A stretch of DNA of 64,000 bases from NCBI GenBank assembly GCA_038562165.1, contig JBCFAO010000020.1, positions 1 to 64,000 on the forward strand. Reading direction: 5' to 3'. Below are positions 1 through 8,872 of this stretch, in pieces (positions within the stretch are counted from its first letter, which is position 1; each line of letters opens with the position of its first letter). The translations under genes and the position numbers were made by a program. The notes beneath the pieces are model-generated. The model did not search any database and was not told the origin of the DNA. It saw only the letters and a list, made by a program, of their open reading frames with translations. This stretch comes from WRMS01 sp038562165 (lineage in GTDB: Bacteria > Bacillota > Peptococcia > DRI-13 > UBA5745).

Positions 1-59
1 TGGTTAGTCCAAAATTTGTAAGGTCAGGCCAATCACCCTCTTATTGTAACCTAGGCCGC

Positions 60-460
60 AAGTAATTGGGAGGCACGGTGATCAGCCGTGCCTCTCGACC
101 TGTCTATATAGTAGCAAATTTGTACATCCGGCTGAGACTGAGGCGACTTTTTGGTTATGGCCTCGCGGCAAAGCTCCAATTTGGGCAGCGGCTGATTGCG
201 TTTGAATCAACTTGGGGGTGCAATTTTGCAGGTTTGTTACCGTTTGATCCCGCTAACTGAGCAAAATTGCAGGTTTGTCGGGACCCCCAGGGTTAAAACG
301 GGGGAAAAATAAGCAAAAACCGCAAGTTTAAAGTGGCTCCTCCTCTAGAATAGAGCGTTATTCCGACTGCAACGCTATATACAGCTAAAAAGCGGTGGGC
401 AGCCTCGGTCCTACGGACTCAAACTAAGACAAACCTGCAAAATTGCACAAAGCTGACTCG
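60..460. repeat. Dispersed intergenic repeat element, copy 1
   Basis: The stretch 1-752 has no convincing gene. It holds direct units with the core GCAAAATTGCAGGTTTGT at about 220-237 (variant) and 259-278, some 40 bp apart, and an inverted unit at 429-446. A block at 116-156 (shared motif CGGCTGAGACT) reappears almost unchanged at 50574-50615 in copy 3. A 9-bp hairpin with arms GAGGCACGG and CCGTGCCTC lies at 70-94. Copies 2 and 3 have the same direct-then-inverted layout. Its nature, as a MITE, a BIME-like element or a structured RNA, cannot be decided here. Confidence 0.6.
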
Positions 461-604
461 TAACAGGTCAATTACCTCTCCCTAGTGGGGTGGCTAAAGC
501 CTCTCGACTCTTTTAATTCACCAACTCTCTAATCAATTACCAATCAATTATACCAATCAAAAGATTCCAAGGAGCAGCTGCGGCAAAGTATACCAAAACA
601 ATAA

Positions 605-652
605 GGGACTGCTTCAAAATTGGCTTTTAAAAGACCAATTTTGAGGCAGCCC
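605..652. terminator. Long hairpin, likely terminator of the EAL-HDOD gene
   Basis: The two halves 605-628 and 629-652 are nearly self-complementary, with small bulges. The paired core is TCAAAATTGG with its complement, closed by GGG/CCC. On the minus strand the hairpin lies about 100 nt beyond the stop codon of the EAL-HDOD gene and is followed by a T-rich tail (TTATTGTTTT). Confidence 0.6.
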
Positions 653-752
653 CTGGTTCCTATAAAGGTTCTGATGGACATCATCAACAGTTTTTTCGTA
701 CAGCTCGTTTTAGCTTATTTTCGCATTGCTCCGCTTTCTTTCAACAACCCAA

Positions 753-2087
753 TCAGAATCCCGGCCTTTCCGGCGCTTCCGGCGTTTCCACCTTATTATC
801 CATCTTGTTGGCTACCGCCTTGGCAATATGCCTGCCGCTGCCAATTTCTTCTCCTGCTTCATTGTTGAATGGCCGCATCAGCTCGGTCCACATTTCATTG
901 ACGTACTCAATGACCTCGAAGTACTTCTGAGCAATGATGCCTACGGGGATCTCAAGCCGCTCGGCATAGCGGTTCATCTTGCTCCACTCCCCTTTTTCGT
1001 AGTGGATTACCAGATTGTAAAGATCGCCGGGCAAACCCTCCCGGGAAATCAGACCGGTTTTCAGCTCGTCGGAAATCGGCAACTGATTTAAGGCGTCCTC
1101 CAGGCGCACCTCCAACAAGGCGTCCAGGGTGGAGAACATACCCATGAGATAAGCTTCCGAACGGCTGAGAGGGAAGTTTTTCACTAAGCTGCCCAGCTCT
1201 TGGCAGAAGTTGGCCCGCTGGAAGGAGACTTTGATCAGCTCGTCGGACATGCCGCCGCTTTCGGAGTTGAAGCTCAGCAGATAGACCCACTGCTTTAGCT
1301 GGCCCAAGCCCAGTATAGTTAAAGCTTGCTTTATATCACGCACCTTATTAGCCAGGGCAAAGTAGGCGGAATTGACCATTTTCAGCAGAGAATAAGTCAA
1401 AGTAACGTCTAACTCGATGATATCGGCAATTTCTTCCATATCCGGCTCATCCTTGGTGATGGCCACCATCAGCCGGAAGAAGTTGCTCTCTAAATGATCC
1501 ATATGTTTTACCTTGGAGGCTATCATGTTGGCAATGCTCTCACCCTGGAAATAATCGCAGCCCAGCTCCACAGCCTTTTGCTTGGCTTCGGGTGAATTGA
1601 CATTATAAGCGGCTACCATTTTGTTGAAGCGCTTGGCAATGCTAATACTGGTATTGACATTGTCGCTTTCCGGATCGGAGAAGTCCACTTTCAGGATATC
1701 AATGGAACTCAAAATATTAAAATACCGGTTATTAAATTCAAAATCCACCAAGGCCAGCCGATACCCCTGCTTCTTGTAACGCTGAATGATCATCTGAGCT
1801 ACCGGATGAACCAGTACATTGTCTTCAATTTGAATTACAAGCTTATTTTCCACAAAAATTCTGGGAATGTTCTGCATCAATAGATTAGGAGTAAAAGTCA
1901 AAAAAGCATCCTTGCCCTCCAAAAAATTAGAGTTGTCAATCTGCGTAAAAAATTGAGCCACCGCATTAGCCACCCGGTAATCCCTCTGATTATACAGGGT
2001 GCTGCTATCTTGATGATACAAAATTTCGTAGGCCACCACTTTTTCGTCCTTATTCATAATGGGTTGACGGGCAATATATGCATCCAT
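753..2087 (-). CDS. EAL-HDOD domain signalling protein (YuxH/CdgJ type)
   Basis: A 444-aa cytoplasmic protein with an N-terminal EAL-like domain (about residues 1-200) and a C-terminal HDOD domain (about 200-405). The opening MDAYIARQPI and the later YEILYH are typical of this two-domain family, whose members act in cyclic-di-GMP or motility signalling. The EAL residues are degenerate: the motif reads YEIL, and the usual DDF motif reads VDF. It is therefore probably a binding or scaffold protein and not a working phosphodiesterase (inference). The start at 2087 is chosen because GAGGAGG lies 9 nt upstream; the in-frame ATG at 2105 overlaps that site. It is the last gene of the flagellar-type operon starting at 6630. 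Confidence 0.85.
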   Translation of the reverse strand: MDAYIARQPIMNKDEKVVAYEILYHQDSSTLYNQRDYRVANAVAQFFTQIDNSNFLEGKDAFLTFTPNLLMQNIPRIFVENKLVIQIEDNVLVHPVAQMIIQRYKKQGYRLALVDFEFNNRYFNILSSIDILKVDFSDPESDNVNTSISIAKRFNKMVAAYNVNSPEAKQKAVELGCDYFQGESIANMIASKVKHMDHLESNFFRLMVAITKDEPDMEEIADIIELDVTLTYSLLKMVNSAYFALANKVRDIKQALTILGLGQLKQWVYLLSFNSESGGMSDELIKVSFQRANFCQELGSLVKNFPLSRSEAYLMGMFSTLDALLEVRLEDALNQLPISDELKTGLISREGLPGDLYNLVIHYEKGEWSKMNRYAERLEIPVGIIAQKYFEVIEYVNEMWTELMRPFNNEAGEEIGSGRHIAKAVANKMDNKVETPEAPERPGF

Positions 2088-2139
2088 GCACCTTTTCCTC
2101 CTCATTTTTCATTCATTATCGCTTGGGACTCATTTAAGA

Positions 2140-4473
2140 CTATTCGGTTTCTGTCCAATGAATACAGATTTCGTCTCTTTCAAATAACTCTTGCAGATAA
2201 GGAGCCTCCTGGCCGTTTACCGTCTGCACTAAAGCGCCCTGGGGATTTTGAGTATCGATATCCACGTAAGAGAACATATCCACAAAGAAGTGAGGCATAC
2301 CGTCAGCCTTGGGCGGCAGGTACATGGGCCGGCCATTAAGGTAGACAAGAAGGCTCCTTTGCGTCCCGGCAACAGGCGGAACCGTCTCTGTCTCCGGAAC
2401 TCCCCTGCCTTCACTCTCTATACTTTCCACTGCAATTTCCGGCACACTTTCCAGCCTATCCCCCGCATTCCTCTTCACCGGAATCCCGGCAGTTATGGAT
2501 GGTTCAGCTTCGCTGCTTGCACCTGAAATTTCTTCTGCCTCTTGCCCCCGGGCTAAAGCTTCTTCATTATTCGCCAGATTCGCCGGAGCTGCTCCCGCAA
2601 CTTCTTCGGCCAATTGTATACTCCGGTTCTCTTTTCTTAACCTGGTTTCTATATTATCTCCCTTGTTCAACATGTAGGGGCCGGATTCCTTCTTATCATT
2701 TACAAAAATCTCATATAATTGGAGATTTATTTTTAAATCCTGACATAAGTCATCTAAAGTAATAATCGTTTTCCACTTGATACTGTCCATCGAACGGATC
2801 AACTGGCCCGGTGCAGCTAAGCGGCCGTTGACATAAGCTGTGGTGCCGGCGGTAAAATTAATACCGTTGATTATCACCGAAACGGCATTGAGGGTGTCCT
2901 CCAGATCTTCAATGGCCAGATTGGCGTCAACACCATTTACCGCCGGCTGGAATTCAATCCGGTCGCCGGGTCCCACCGAATCGCCTAAAGCTGCCGGCTG
3001 GCCGTTGCAGAAGATCACCGCCCCTTGGGGCAGGCCGCCCCGCTTGGAGCGGCGCTGACCGTTGACCTCATAAATCAGGGAATGGCCGGCCCGCCCCATG
3101 ATCTGACTGTATTTATAGCCGGCCAATTGCAAAGCGTCCAGCACCGTCATTTCCCAGCCCCCCAGAAGAGGCACTTTTTCCTCATTTACCATCAGGTTGA
3201 AGGCTTTTTCTCTTTCCCGCAAGCTGGCTGTCAGGGCAATACCCACAGGAGTGGCAAACTCCGGCCCGAAGACTTCTTCGGCAGATTCCACCATCTTTTT
3301 CATATTCATACTGCCACCTACGGCTACCCGGTTTTCCTCCATCCCCAGTTTTTTTGCCGCCAGTTGCCGCAAATGAGGCACCTGGCTGGCGCCTCCTACC
3401 AAAAACACGGCTGCCGGCGGTTTTTTATTGATTGCCAGTATTTTATCCGCTATCACTTGAGCCAAATGTTCGATCACCGTCTGAATTTGACTATAGAGAT
3501 CGCTGCTGCTGATCTCCATGGGAAAACCCAGGATATTGGTATAGGACAGGAGTCCTTCATGGCCTAACTGGCGTTTTAATTCCTCCGCCGTCTGGAAATC
3601 CACTAAACAGCTTTCCATAATGGCCTCGGTAATCTCGTCGCCTGCCACAGTGGCCATGGTATAAGCGGAGACGCTGCCTTTTTCACAAAGGGCAATATCC
3701 GCCGTTCCTGCTCCTATATCCACTAAAGCTAAATTAAGCTTCCGCAGATCTAAGGGAATGACCACATTCATGGCGGCAATAGGCTCCAAGGTAAGGCCTG
3801 CCACCGACAGCCCGATTCTGGCCATGGTAGTGTTTAAACTATCCACTACTTCCTTGGGCAGAAAAGTAGCAATGACCTTTATAGCCGCTTTTTTGCCTTT
3901 ATGGCCGATGAGGGTGGAAAATTCATAATCATCCAAACGGTAATGAACTGCCGAATGGCCCACACATAAAAATGTATGGACTTGATTTTCCTCCTGCTCC
4001 ATCAATTGCTCATATACTTTTTGTACGGCCGCAAATTCCATCTTAGCCACAAAAGGAGCGTCAATGGCTTTACCTGCCGGCACCTCGGTCTCATATTCCC
4101 CTTCGCCGGTTTTCAGCACCCGGCCGGCTGCCGCAATGTGGACATGGGTTAAAGGATATCCCAACTTCTCCTCCAGCCTTTGCTTTACTTTCAAAGCAAT
4201 TTTGGCCGTTTCCCGGATATCCTCGATTTGGCCGTCCACCACCGCCCGGTTTTGATACTCTTCAATAGCCACCGCCTCGATGACCAGCTTTTCTTCACCT
4301 TTTTTGGCGATGATACCGATAACACTGCGAGTACCGATATCCAAGGCAAATATTCTCTCGTCAGCCCCTGCCGGCGCGGCTGTCACGACCCCTCCCTGCA
4401 GCGGCTCACTTTGTGCCTTGCTGCCGGTCTTTTTGACCCAAGGATTAGGCTTAGCTAGACGGTATTTCTTCAT
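2140..4473 (-). CDS. FtsA-like actin-fold ATPase with C-terminal NG-type repeats
   Basis: A 777-aa protein, nearly twice the usual FtsA length. Residues about 41-420 carry the actin-family signatures: phosphate-1 loop LDIGTRSV (about 44-51), phosphate-2 loop DIGAGTADIAL, and adenosine motif VGGASQVP. An SHS2-like insert lies near 110-200. After about residue 440 come three or four short repeats of the form NG...GD.IEF, resembling beta-grasp (ThiS/SLBB-like) modules, separated by an acidic, low-complexity stretch and ending in another NG...P module. It overlaps the upstream FlhB-like gene by 23 nt. FtsA anchors FtsZ rings, but the long C-terminus and the flagellar neighbours suggest a specialised paralogue, perhaps linking an actin-like filament to motility (inference). 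Confidence 0.75.
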   Translation of the reverse strand: MKKYRLAKPNPWVKKTGSKAQSEPLQGGVVTAAPAGADERIFALDIGTRSVIGIIAKKGEEKLVIEAVAIEEYQNRAVVDGQIEDIRETAKIALKVKQRLEEKLGYPLTHVHIAAAGRVLKTGEGEYETEVPAGKAIDAPFVAKMEFAAVQKVYEQLMEQEENQVHTFLCVGHSAVHYRLDDYEFSTLIGHKGKKAAIKVIATFLPKEVVDSLNTTMARIGLSVAGLTLEPIAAMNVVIPLDLRKLNLALVDIGAGTADIALCEKGSVSAYTMATVAGDEITEAIMESCLVDFQTAEELKRQLGHEGLLSYTNILGFPMEISSSDLYSQIQTVIEHLAQVIADKILAINKKPPAAVFLVGGASQVPHLRQLAAKKLGMEENRVAVGGSMNMKKMVESAEEVFGPEFATPVGIALTASLREREKAFNLMVNEEKVPLLGGWEMTVLDALQLAGYKYSQIMGRAGHSLIYEVNGQRRSKRGGLPQGAVIFCNGQPAALGDSVGPGDRIEFQPAVNGVDANLAIEDLEDTLNAVSVIINGINFTAGTTAYVNGRLAAPGQLIRSMDSIKWKTIITLDDLCQDLKINLQLYEIFVNDKKESGPYMLNKGDNIETRLRKENRSIQLAEEVAGAAPANLANNEEALARGQEAEEISGASSEAEPSITAGIPVKRNAGDRLESVPEIAVESIESEGRGVPETETVPPVAGTQRSLLVYLNGRPMYLPPKADGMPHFFVDMFSYVDIDTQNPQGALVQTVNGQEAPYLQELFERDEICIHWTETE

Positions 4474-4870
4474 GGGCTGACTCCTTAATTGCTGCTTTTT
4501 CTTCCTGGGGGACGTCCGCAGGGCTCTTTCCTAGTCCGGCTTTTGCTCCGGCTTGAGCTCCGTTTTTTGGCCCCTCTTCCGAGCCGCCGCTGCCGGCGCT
4601 GCTGCCGGTTTTGATTTTATTGGCGGTTTCTAATATTTGTACGTAAATCGTGGCTACTACCTGATAGAGTTCTTCGGGGATATTTGCTCCCACCTCCAGC
4701 ATGCACATCATGGAAGCGGCGCTATCGTCCCGGTAAACCGGTATCCCTCTTTCTTCGGCGATATTGATGATCCGCTCCGCCACTGCACCGTAGCCGGAAG
4801 CGATGACCACCGGCGCCAAATCTTGCTCCAGATTATATTTTAGCGCTACAGCCTTTTTTTCTTTAGACAC
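4451..4870 (-). CDS. FlhB C-terminal-domain-like protein (FhlX/YlqH family)
   Basis: A 139-aa soluble protein matching only the C-terminal cytoplasmic part of FlhB/YscU. Residues 6-85 show the ALKYN...APVVIASGYG...AERI...PVYRDD...IPEELYQVVA pattern of the post-cleavage domain. It lacks the membrane part and the NPTH autocleavage site that the real FlhB (17451-18545) has. A basic, Gly/Ala-rich tail follows residue 90. It starts with GTG at 4870, with AAGGTGG 6-7 nt upstream. In Bacillus the same pair (ylqG-ylqH) occurs. The likely role is to support or replace the FlhB switch domain in flagellar export. Confidence 0.85.
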   Translation of the reverse strand: MSKEKKAVALKYNLEQDLAPVVIASGYGAVAERIINIAEERGIPVYRDDSAASMMCMLEVGANIPEELYQVVATIYVQILETANKIKTGSSAGSGGSEEGPKNGAQAGAKAGLGKSPADVPQEEKAAIKESAHEEIPSS

Positions 4871-4900
4871 GAGCCGCCACCTTTCCCAAGACTTTTATTT

Positions 4901-5012
4901 TGCAGGCCTACCAGCCTTTGCTCACTCTCCGCCCTTCAAATTTTTAAACAAGAAAGCTTCGTCAGGAAATTTGAAGGGCTGCGAATGTTCGCCAAGGCTG
5001 GTACGGCCTGCA
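4901..5012. repeat. 112-nt imperfect inverted repeat between cistrons
   Basis: The outer arms 4901-4918 and 4995-5012 pair over 17-18 bp with one bulge (TGCAGGCC...ACCAGCCTT). The inner arms around 4930-4943 and 4967-4980 pair perfectly (GCCCTTCAAATTT). The middle of each arm is mismatched. It fills the 176-nt gap between the FliK-like gene and the FlhB-like gene. There is no T-run on either side, so a simple terminator is unlikely; an mRNA structure or a small REP/MITE-type element fits better. Confidence 0.7.
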
Positions 5013-5046
5013 TCCTATCCCGCCAAGGCTGGTCTGCTCCTTCGGC

Positions 5047-6630
5047 TTATATCTTTACATCCATACCCATACGCTTGTAGGGCAAGGTCTTAAATACTTC
5101 CATTAAGGAACGGGGATGATCCAGGGTCTCTATCTCCATCCTGCCCAGCCGGTAAGAGGTCTGCAGCATCCGTATTTTGGCCGGCAGCTCCTTGCTCAGG
5201 CCTTTAAAACGGCTTTCCAGGCCAACGGGGCAATGAAGAGACAAATCTACCACCTTGTCGTTAACCCTTACCTCTGCCTCAAAACGCCCCATCATCTCCA
5301 CATCGATTACCAGCAGGATATGGATCTTCCTGCCGGCCTCCACACCTTGGGCGCCGCCTTCATCATCATAAGGGTTTACCCAAATCTCCGCAAAAGCCTT
5401 GATGTCATCCAAAAAAGCAGGTACTACAAAGTGCAGCAGCGGCGTAAAATTGCAGGGGGAAGACAGCAGGCTGTGGAGAATCTTGTCCACTTGACCTGCC
5501 TCTCCTTTGCCGGCCTCGTCGTCGGCGGACTGCCTTTTGACCAACTCAATGAGGGCATTCATTACTTTAGAGGTAGTATCCGCCGCCTTATTTTCCTGAA
5601 GGCCAGCAGCGTCAGTTTCCTGGCTGGCCTGCCCCAGCATTTGATTTAAAGCCTCGGCCCTCCCCAGGGAATGCCGGCCCTCAACCCCGCTTTCGGCCAG
5701 ATTGGCAGCGTCAGCCTCTTGGCCGGCAGCCGCCTCTTGCCGGCTTTTTTCGTGATCCCGAAAAAATTTCATCAGGGATTCCACATAGCTTGCAAATACC
5801 ATTCTGTCTTCACCGGCCAGCTTTTGCCAAAGGGCGGCGGCAGCCTCATGAAAGAACTCCATGCTGTCGTTGTGGCGGGACAGATTATAGATGGTGATGG
5901 ACACCATCTTTTGCAGTTGCGGATTAAAAAGTATGCTCTCCCCCACTTCCTTAAGAACGGACAGAGTCTCGCCTTTCAGGGCGGCAAACTGGCCGGCCCC
6001 TCCGTCTTGTTGGCGGAAACGCAAAGCCAGCAGCTCCAGCTTCTCAGCCAAACCTTTGCTGGCCCGGAGATTTTTGGCCAGATAACTCAAACTATTGGCC
6101 ACGGCATCCAAAATATCATCCTTGATCAATAAATTATTGATTGACTTCAGCAAGTTGACCACAGAAGCTTGAATATCGGACCGGGGCTGGGCTTCATTGC
6201 TGATTTTACGGAGAAAGTCAAAAAACTCCCCCTTAAATACTGTGGATTCCTGCTCCTGCCGTATCATTTCCTGGGCGATTTCATCATGGGGCATTAAAAG
6301 CTCGTTGAAAAGGTTCTCTATCTCTTTGGTTAAGGCCCTATTATTAGCCGGCAAGAGCTTAATGATCTCTTCCAGCATGAAAATATTTTTCAGGTAGGTT
6401 ACCGTCACACCGGGATCCTTCAGCAAGTCCAGCAGTATCTCGGGACTATCGGCTTCTTTCAGCAGCGTATTGTTTTGCTGCAAAATATCCCTTTGGTTAT
6501 GGGGTTTGATAACTTTGCTGATATCCTGGAGCTGGAAAGGCGTGGTGGGCTCCACAGCCGCTTTGGGCGTTACCTGCTGGTTTTTATTGATCAAGGGCGT
6601 TGTTATCCTCAATATATCTGCCACGGCCAT
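5047..6630 (-). CDS. FliK-like hook-length control family protein (YlqG type)
   Basis: A 527-aa, mostly helical protein. The last about 95 residues (from ILLVIDVEMMGRFEAEV to the end) resemble the C-terminal Flg_hook fold of FliK. The middle is an alpha-helical, Gln/Glu-rich region with low-complexity Ala/Gly stretches. The start at 6630 is used because AGGAAGGGGG stands just before it; the upstream in-frame ATGs have no ribosome binding site. It is followed by the FlhB-like protein, as ylqG-ylqH are in Bacillus. FliK C-domains touch FlhB to switch export specificity, so the pair probably works together (inference). It differs from the true fliK at 30017-31333. Confidence 0.65.
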   Translation of the reverse strand: MAVADILRITTPLINKNQQVTPKAAVEPTTPFQLQDISKVIKPHNQRDILQQNNTLLKEADSPEILLDLLKDPGVTVTYLKNIFMLEEIIKLLPANNRALTKEIENLFNELLMPHDEIAQEMIRQEQESTVFKGEFFDFLRKISNEAQPRSDIQASVVNLLKSINNLLIKDDILDAVANSLSYLAKNLRASKGLAEKLELLALRFRQQDGGAGQFAALKGETLSVLKEVGESILFNPQLQKMVSITIYNLSRHNDSMEFFHEAAAALWQKLAGEDRMVFASYVESLMKFFRDHEKSRQEAAAGQEADAANLAESGVEGRHSLGRAEALNQMLGQASQETDAAGLQENKAADTTSKVMNALIELVKRQSADDEAGKGEAGQVDKILHSLLSSPCNFTPLLHFVVPAFLDDIKAFAEIWVNPYDDEGGAQGVEAGRKIHILLVIDVEMMGRFEAEVRVNDKVVDLSLHCPVGLESRFKGLSKELPAKIRMLQTSYRLGRMEIETLDHPRSLMEVFKTLPYKRMGMDVKI

Positions 6631-6655
6631 CCCCCTTCCTGCCATTTTAAAAGTC

Positions 6656-6700
6656 ATTATAACATAATTATCATATTATTCATCAAAAATTCAACATCTA
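6656..6700 (-). promoter_or_regulatory. Candidate promoter of the FliK-like/FlhB-like/FtsA-like/EAL operon
   Basis: The minus strand has TATAAT at 6661-6656. A second -10-like GATAAT lies further upstream with TTGAAT 16 bp before it. The region is short, AT-rich and shared with the divergent cheA promoter. The exact -35 is uncertain. Confidence 0.4.
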
Positions 6701-6703
6701 CTC

Positions 6704-6732
6704 TTAACATTTCCCCAAAAAACGGCTATAAT
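6704..6732 (+). promoter_or_regulatory. Sigma-A type promoter of the cheA operon
   Basis: TTAACA at 6704-6709 and TATAAT at 6727-6732 are separated by exactly 17 bp. The expected start of transcription near 6739 leaves a leader of about 50 nt before cheA. It lies back-to-back with the promoter of the minus-strand operon. Confidence 0.75.
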
Positions 6733-6791
6733 TTATCATAACCATGGATTGCAGCTACCATCAAAATATAAAAAGAATAGAGGGTGACAGA

Positions 6792-8846
6792 ATGAGCGCG
6801 ATTGATCCCGGTATGGAGGCTCTATTAGAAACTTTTGTCTATGAATCCAATACCATGCTTGAGCAGTTGGATGAAATCCTGTTGGATTCCGAACGAGCCC
6901 AGAATATCAGCCACGAAAACATTGACAGCATCTTCCGTATCATGCATACCGTCAAAGGTTCTGCTGCGATGATGGGATTCACTGCTATCTCCAGCTTAGG
7001 TCATGCGGTGGAGGATGTCTTTTTCATTGTTCGCGAGACTCCCGACAAGCTGACTAAGGTATTCAGCGATCTTTTTGATCTGGTTTTCCAAAGTTCTGAT
7101 TTTCTCAAACGGGAAGTGGAACGGGTCACCAGCTCCAATTATGAGGAAGGGGATCCTTCTGCTTTGGTGGAGCGGCTTCATCATTTGGCAGCAGTAATGA
7201 AAGGCCAATCCCCGCTGGAGGAAACCGCCTCCTCTGCCGCCGCCGCCAAATCCGCCGAAGCCGGCAGCGACACGGCTAATGCTGATGAGCTCCATAAAAT
7301 CCGGGTCTTTTTTGAAGACGACTCTCAGATGGAAAATATGCGGGCTTTTATGCTGCTGACCCAGCTAGCCAATTGCTGCGACATTTTAGAATCGGTACCG
7401 GCCCATCCGGAAAGCGATTCCTCATTATGTGCCGACATCATTAAGAACGGTTTTCTGATCATGTGCCGCCCCCTCGATTCTTTGAGCGATGTAATTAAGA
7501 TCATTGAAAACTCCTTAAATATTAAAAGCTACGAAATAATCCCCGATGAAGAAGCCTCCTTCCGGGCCGCGGAAAGCTCTGACTCCTCCGAAGGAAAAGG
7601 CGAAGCCAGCGAGGCCAAAACCGCTGGCGCTGCCGGCGGCGCCAGCGGCAAAACCGGTGCTGGCGGCTCCAAACAAAGCCTGATCAGCGTCAACCAGGCT
7701 AAGCTGGATATGCTGATGGACCTGGTAGGCGAGATTGTTACCGCCGAGTCTATGGTGGCCAGCAATCCCGATCTCAAAGGCCTTAAGCTGGACAATTTCA
7801 CGAAATCCGTCCGGGAGTTGAGAAAGCTCACCGACGAGCTTCAGGATGTGGTTATGTCCATTCGGATGGTGCCTTTAACCGGCACCTTCCAAAAGATGAA
7901 CCGTATTGTCCGGGATATGACGAAGAAGCTGGATAAAAAAGTGGAGCTGGTCACCTTCGGCGGTGAAACGGAAGTGGATAAAACCATTAACGACACCATT
8001 GCCGATCCTTTCATGCATATGATCCGCAACGCCATCGACCATGCTATTGAATCTCCCGAAGAACGCCTGGCTCTGGGCAAGCCGGAAGCAGGCACCATTA
8101 CCCTCAATGCCCGCAATGCCGGCGGTGAAATTCTTATCGACGTAGCCGATGACGGCCGGGGCCTGGATACGGAAAAGATTTTGATCAAGGCCAGAAACAA
8201 CGGCCTGCTGACGAAGCCGGAATCGGAATACACCGATAAGGAAATTTTCCAGATGATTATGCTGCCGGGCTTTTCCACCAATGCGGAGGTCACCGAGTAT
8301 TCCGGCCGGGGCGTAGGCATGGATGTGGTTCGCAAGAATATTGAAAAAGTAGGCGGCTCCATTTCCATTCACAGCGTAAAAAAAGAAGGCACCACCTTCA
8401 CCATCAAAATCCCTCTTACTCTGGCCATTGTGGATGGCATGAATATTTCTGTAGGCGATACCGTCTTTACCTTGCCCATCACTTCCATTAAGCAGTCCTT
8501 CAATATTACGGATCCCAGCCAGGTTCTTCACAACACCGACGGCACAGAAATGATTTTGCTGCGGGGCGAATGCTACCCCATCATCCGTCTCCATGACCAT
8601 TTTAATATTGCCACGGAGAAAACCGAGGTTATGGAAGGCATCATGATCCAGGTGGAAAGCGGCAATTCCATCGCCTGCCTGTTTGCCGATGAGCTTTTAG
8701 GAGAATATCAGGTAGTGGTTAAGCCTTTCCCTGCCTTCTTTAATAAGTACAATCTTAAAGGCCACGGTCTTTCCGGCTGCAGCATCCTGGGCGACGGCAG
8801 CATCAGCCTGATTCTCGACGTCGGCAATTTGATGAACTTATCCTAA
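6792..8846 (+). CDS. cheA: Chemotaxis histidine kinase CheA
   Basis: A 684-aa cytoplasmic histidine kinase that passes phosphate from chemoreceptor arrays to CheY and CheB. The P1 (Hpt) domain has the phosphorylated histidine at about residue 52 in IMHTVKGSAAM. A P2-like domain spans about 155-245, then a Ser/Gly/Ala-rich linker, the P3 dimerisation helices, the P4 ATPase (N-box MIRNAIDHAIE, G-box VADDGRGLD, then GRGVGMDVV) and the P5 CheW-like domain at the C-terminus. The start at 6792 has GAGGGTGA 6 nt upstream; the longer frame from 6744 has no such site. First gene of cheA-cheW-cheR-cheB. Confidence 0.97.
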   Translation: MSAIDPGMEALLETFVYESNTMLEQLDEILLDSERAQNISHENIDSIFRIMHTVKGSAAMMGFTAISSLGHAVEDVFFIVRETPDKLTKVFSDLFDLVFQSSDFLKREVERVTSSNYEEGDPSALVERLHHLAAVMKGQSPLEETASSAAAAKSAEAGSDTANADELHKIRVFFEDDSQMENMRAFMLLTQLANCCDILESVPAHPESDSSLCADIIKNGFLIMCRPLDSLSDVIKIIENSLNIKSYEIIPDEEASFRAAESSDSSEGKGEASEAKTAGAAGGASGKTGAGGSKQSLISVNQAKLDMLMDLVGEIVTAESMVASNPDLKGLKLDNFTKSVRELRKLTDELQDVVMSIRMVPLTGTFQKMNRIVRDMTKKLDKKVELVTFGGETEVDKTINDTIADPFMHMIRNAIDHAIESPEERLALGKPEAGTITLNARNAGGEILIDVADDGRGLDTEKILIKARNNGLLTKPESEYTDKEIFQMIMLPGFSTNAEVTEYSGRGVGMDVVRKNIEKVGGSISIHSVKKEGTTFTIKIPLTLAIVDGMNISVGDTVFTLPITSIKQSFNITDPSQVLHNTDGTEMILLRGECYPIIRLHDHFNIATEKTEVMEGIMIQVESGNSIACLFADELLGEYQVVVKPFPAFFNKYNLKGHGLSGCSILGDGSISLILDVGNLMNLS

Positions 8847-8872
8847 ATATAATTCAGAAAGGTTGTGCCTCC

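Noticed and set aside
70..94. Hairpin GAGGCACGG/CCGTGCCTC as a terminator of a gene to the left
   Set aside because: No T-run on either side, and the gene to the left is outside the window; kept only as part of the repeat region.
66..260. Possible small gene at the left end
   Set aside because: It lies within repeat copy 1, and its product shares LRLRRLF only with a frame in repeat copy 3; the similarity comes from the repeat.
7841..8600. Long antisense open frames under cheA
   Set aside because: They are opposite strongly conserved kinase-domain codons, and their products show no recognisable domain.
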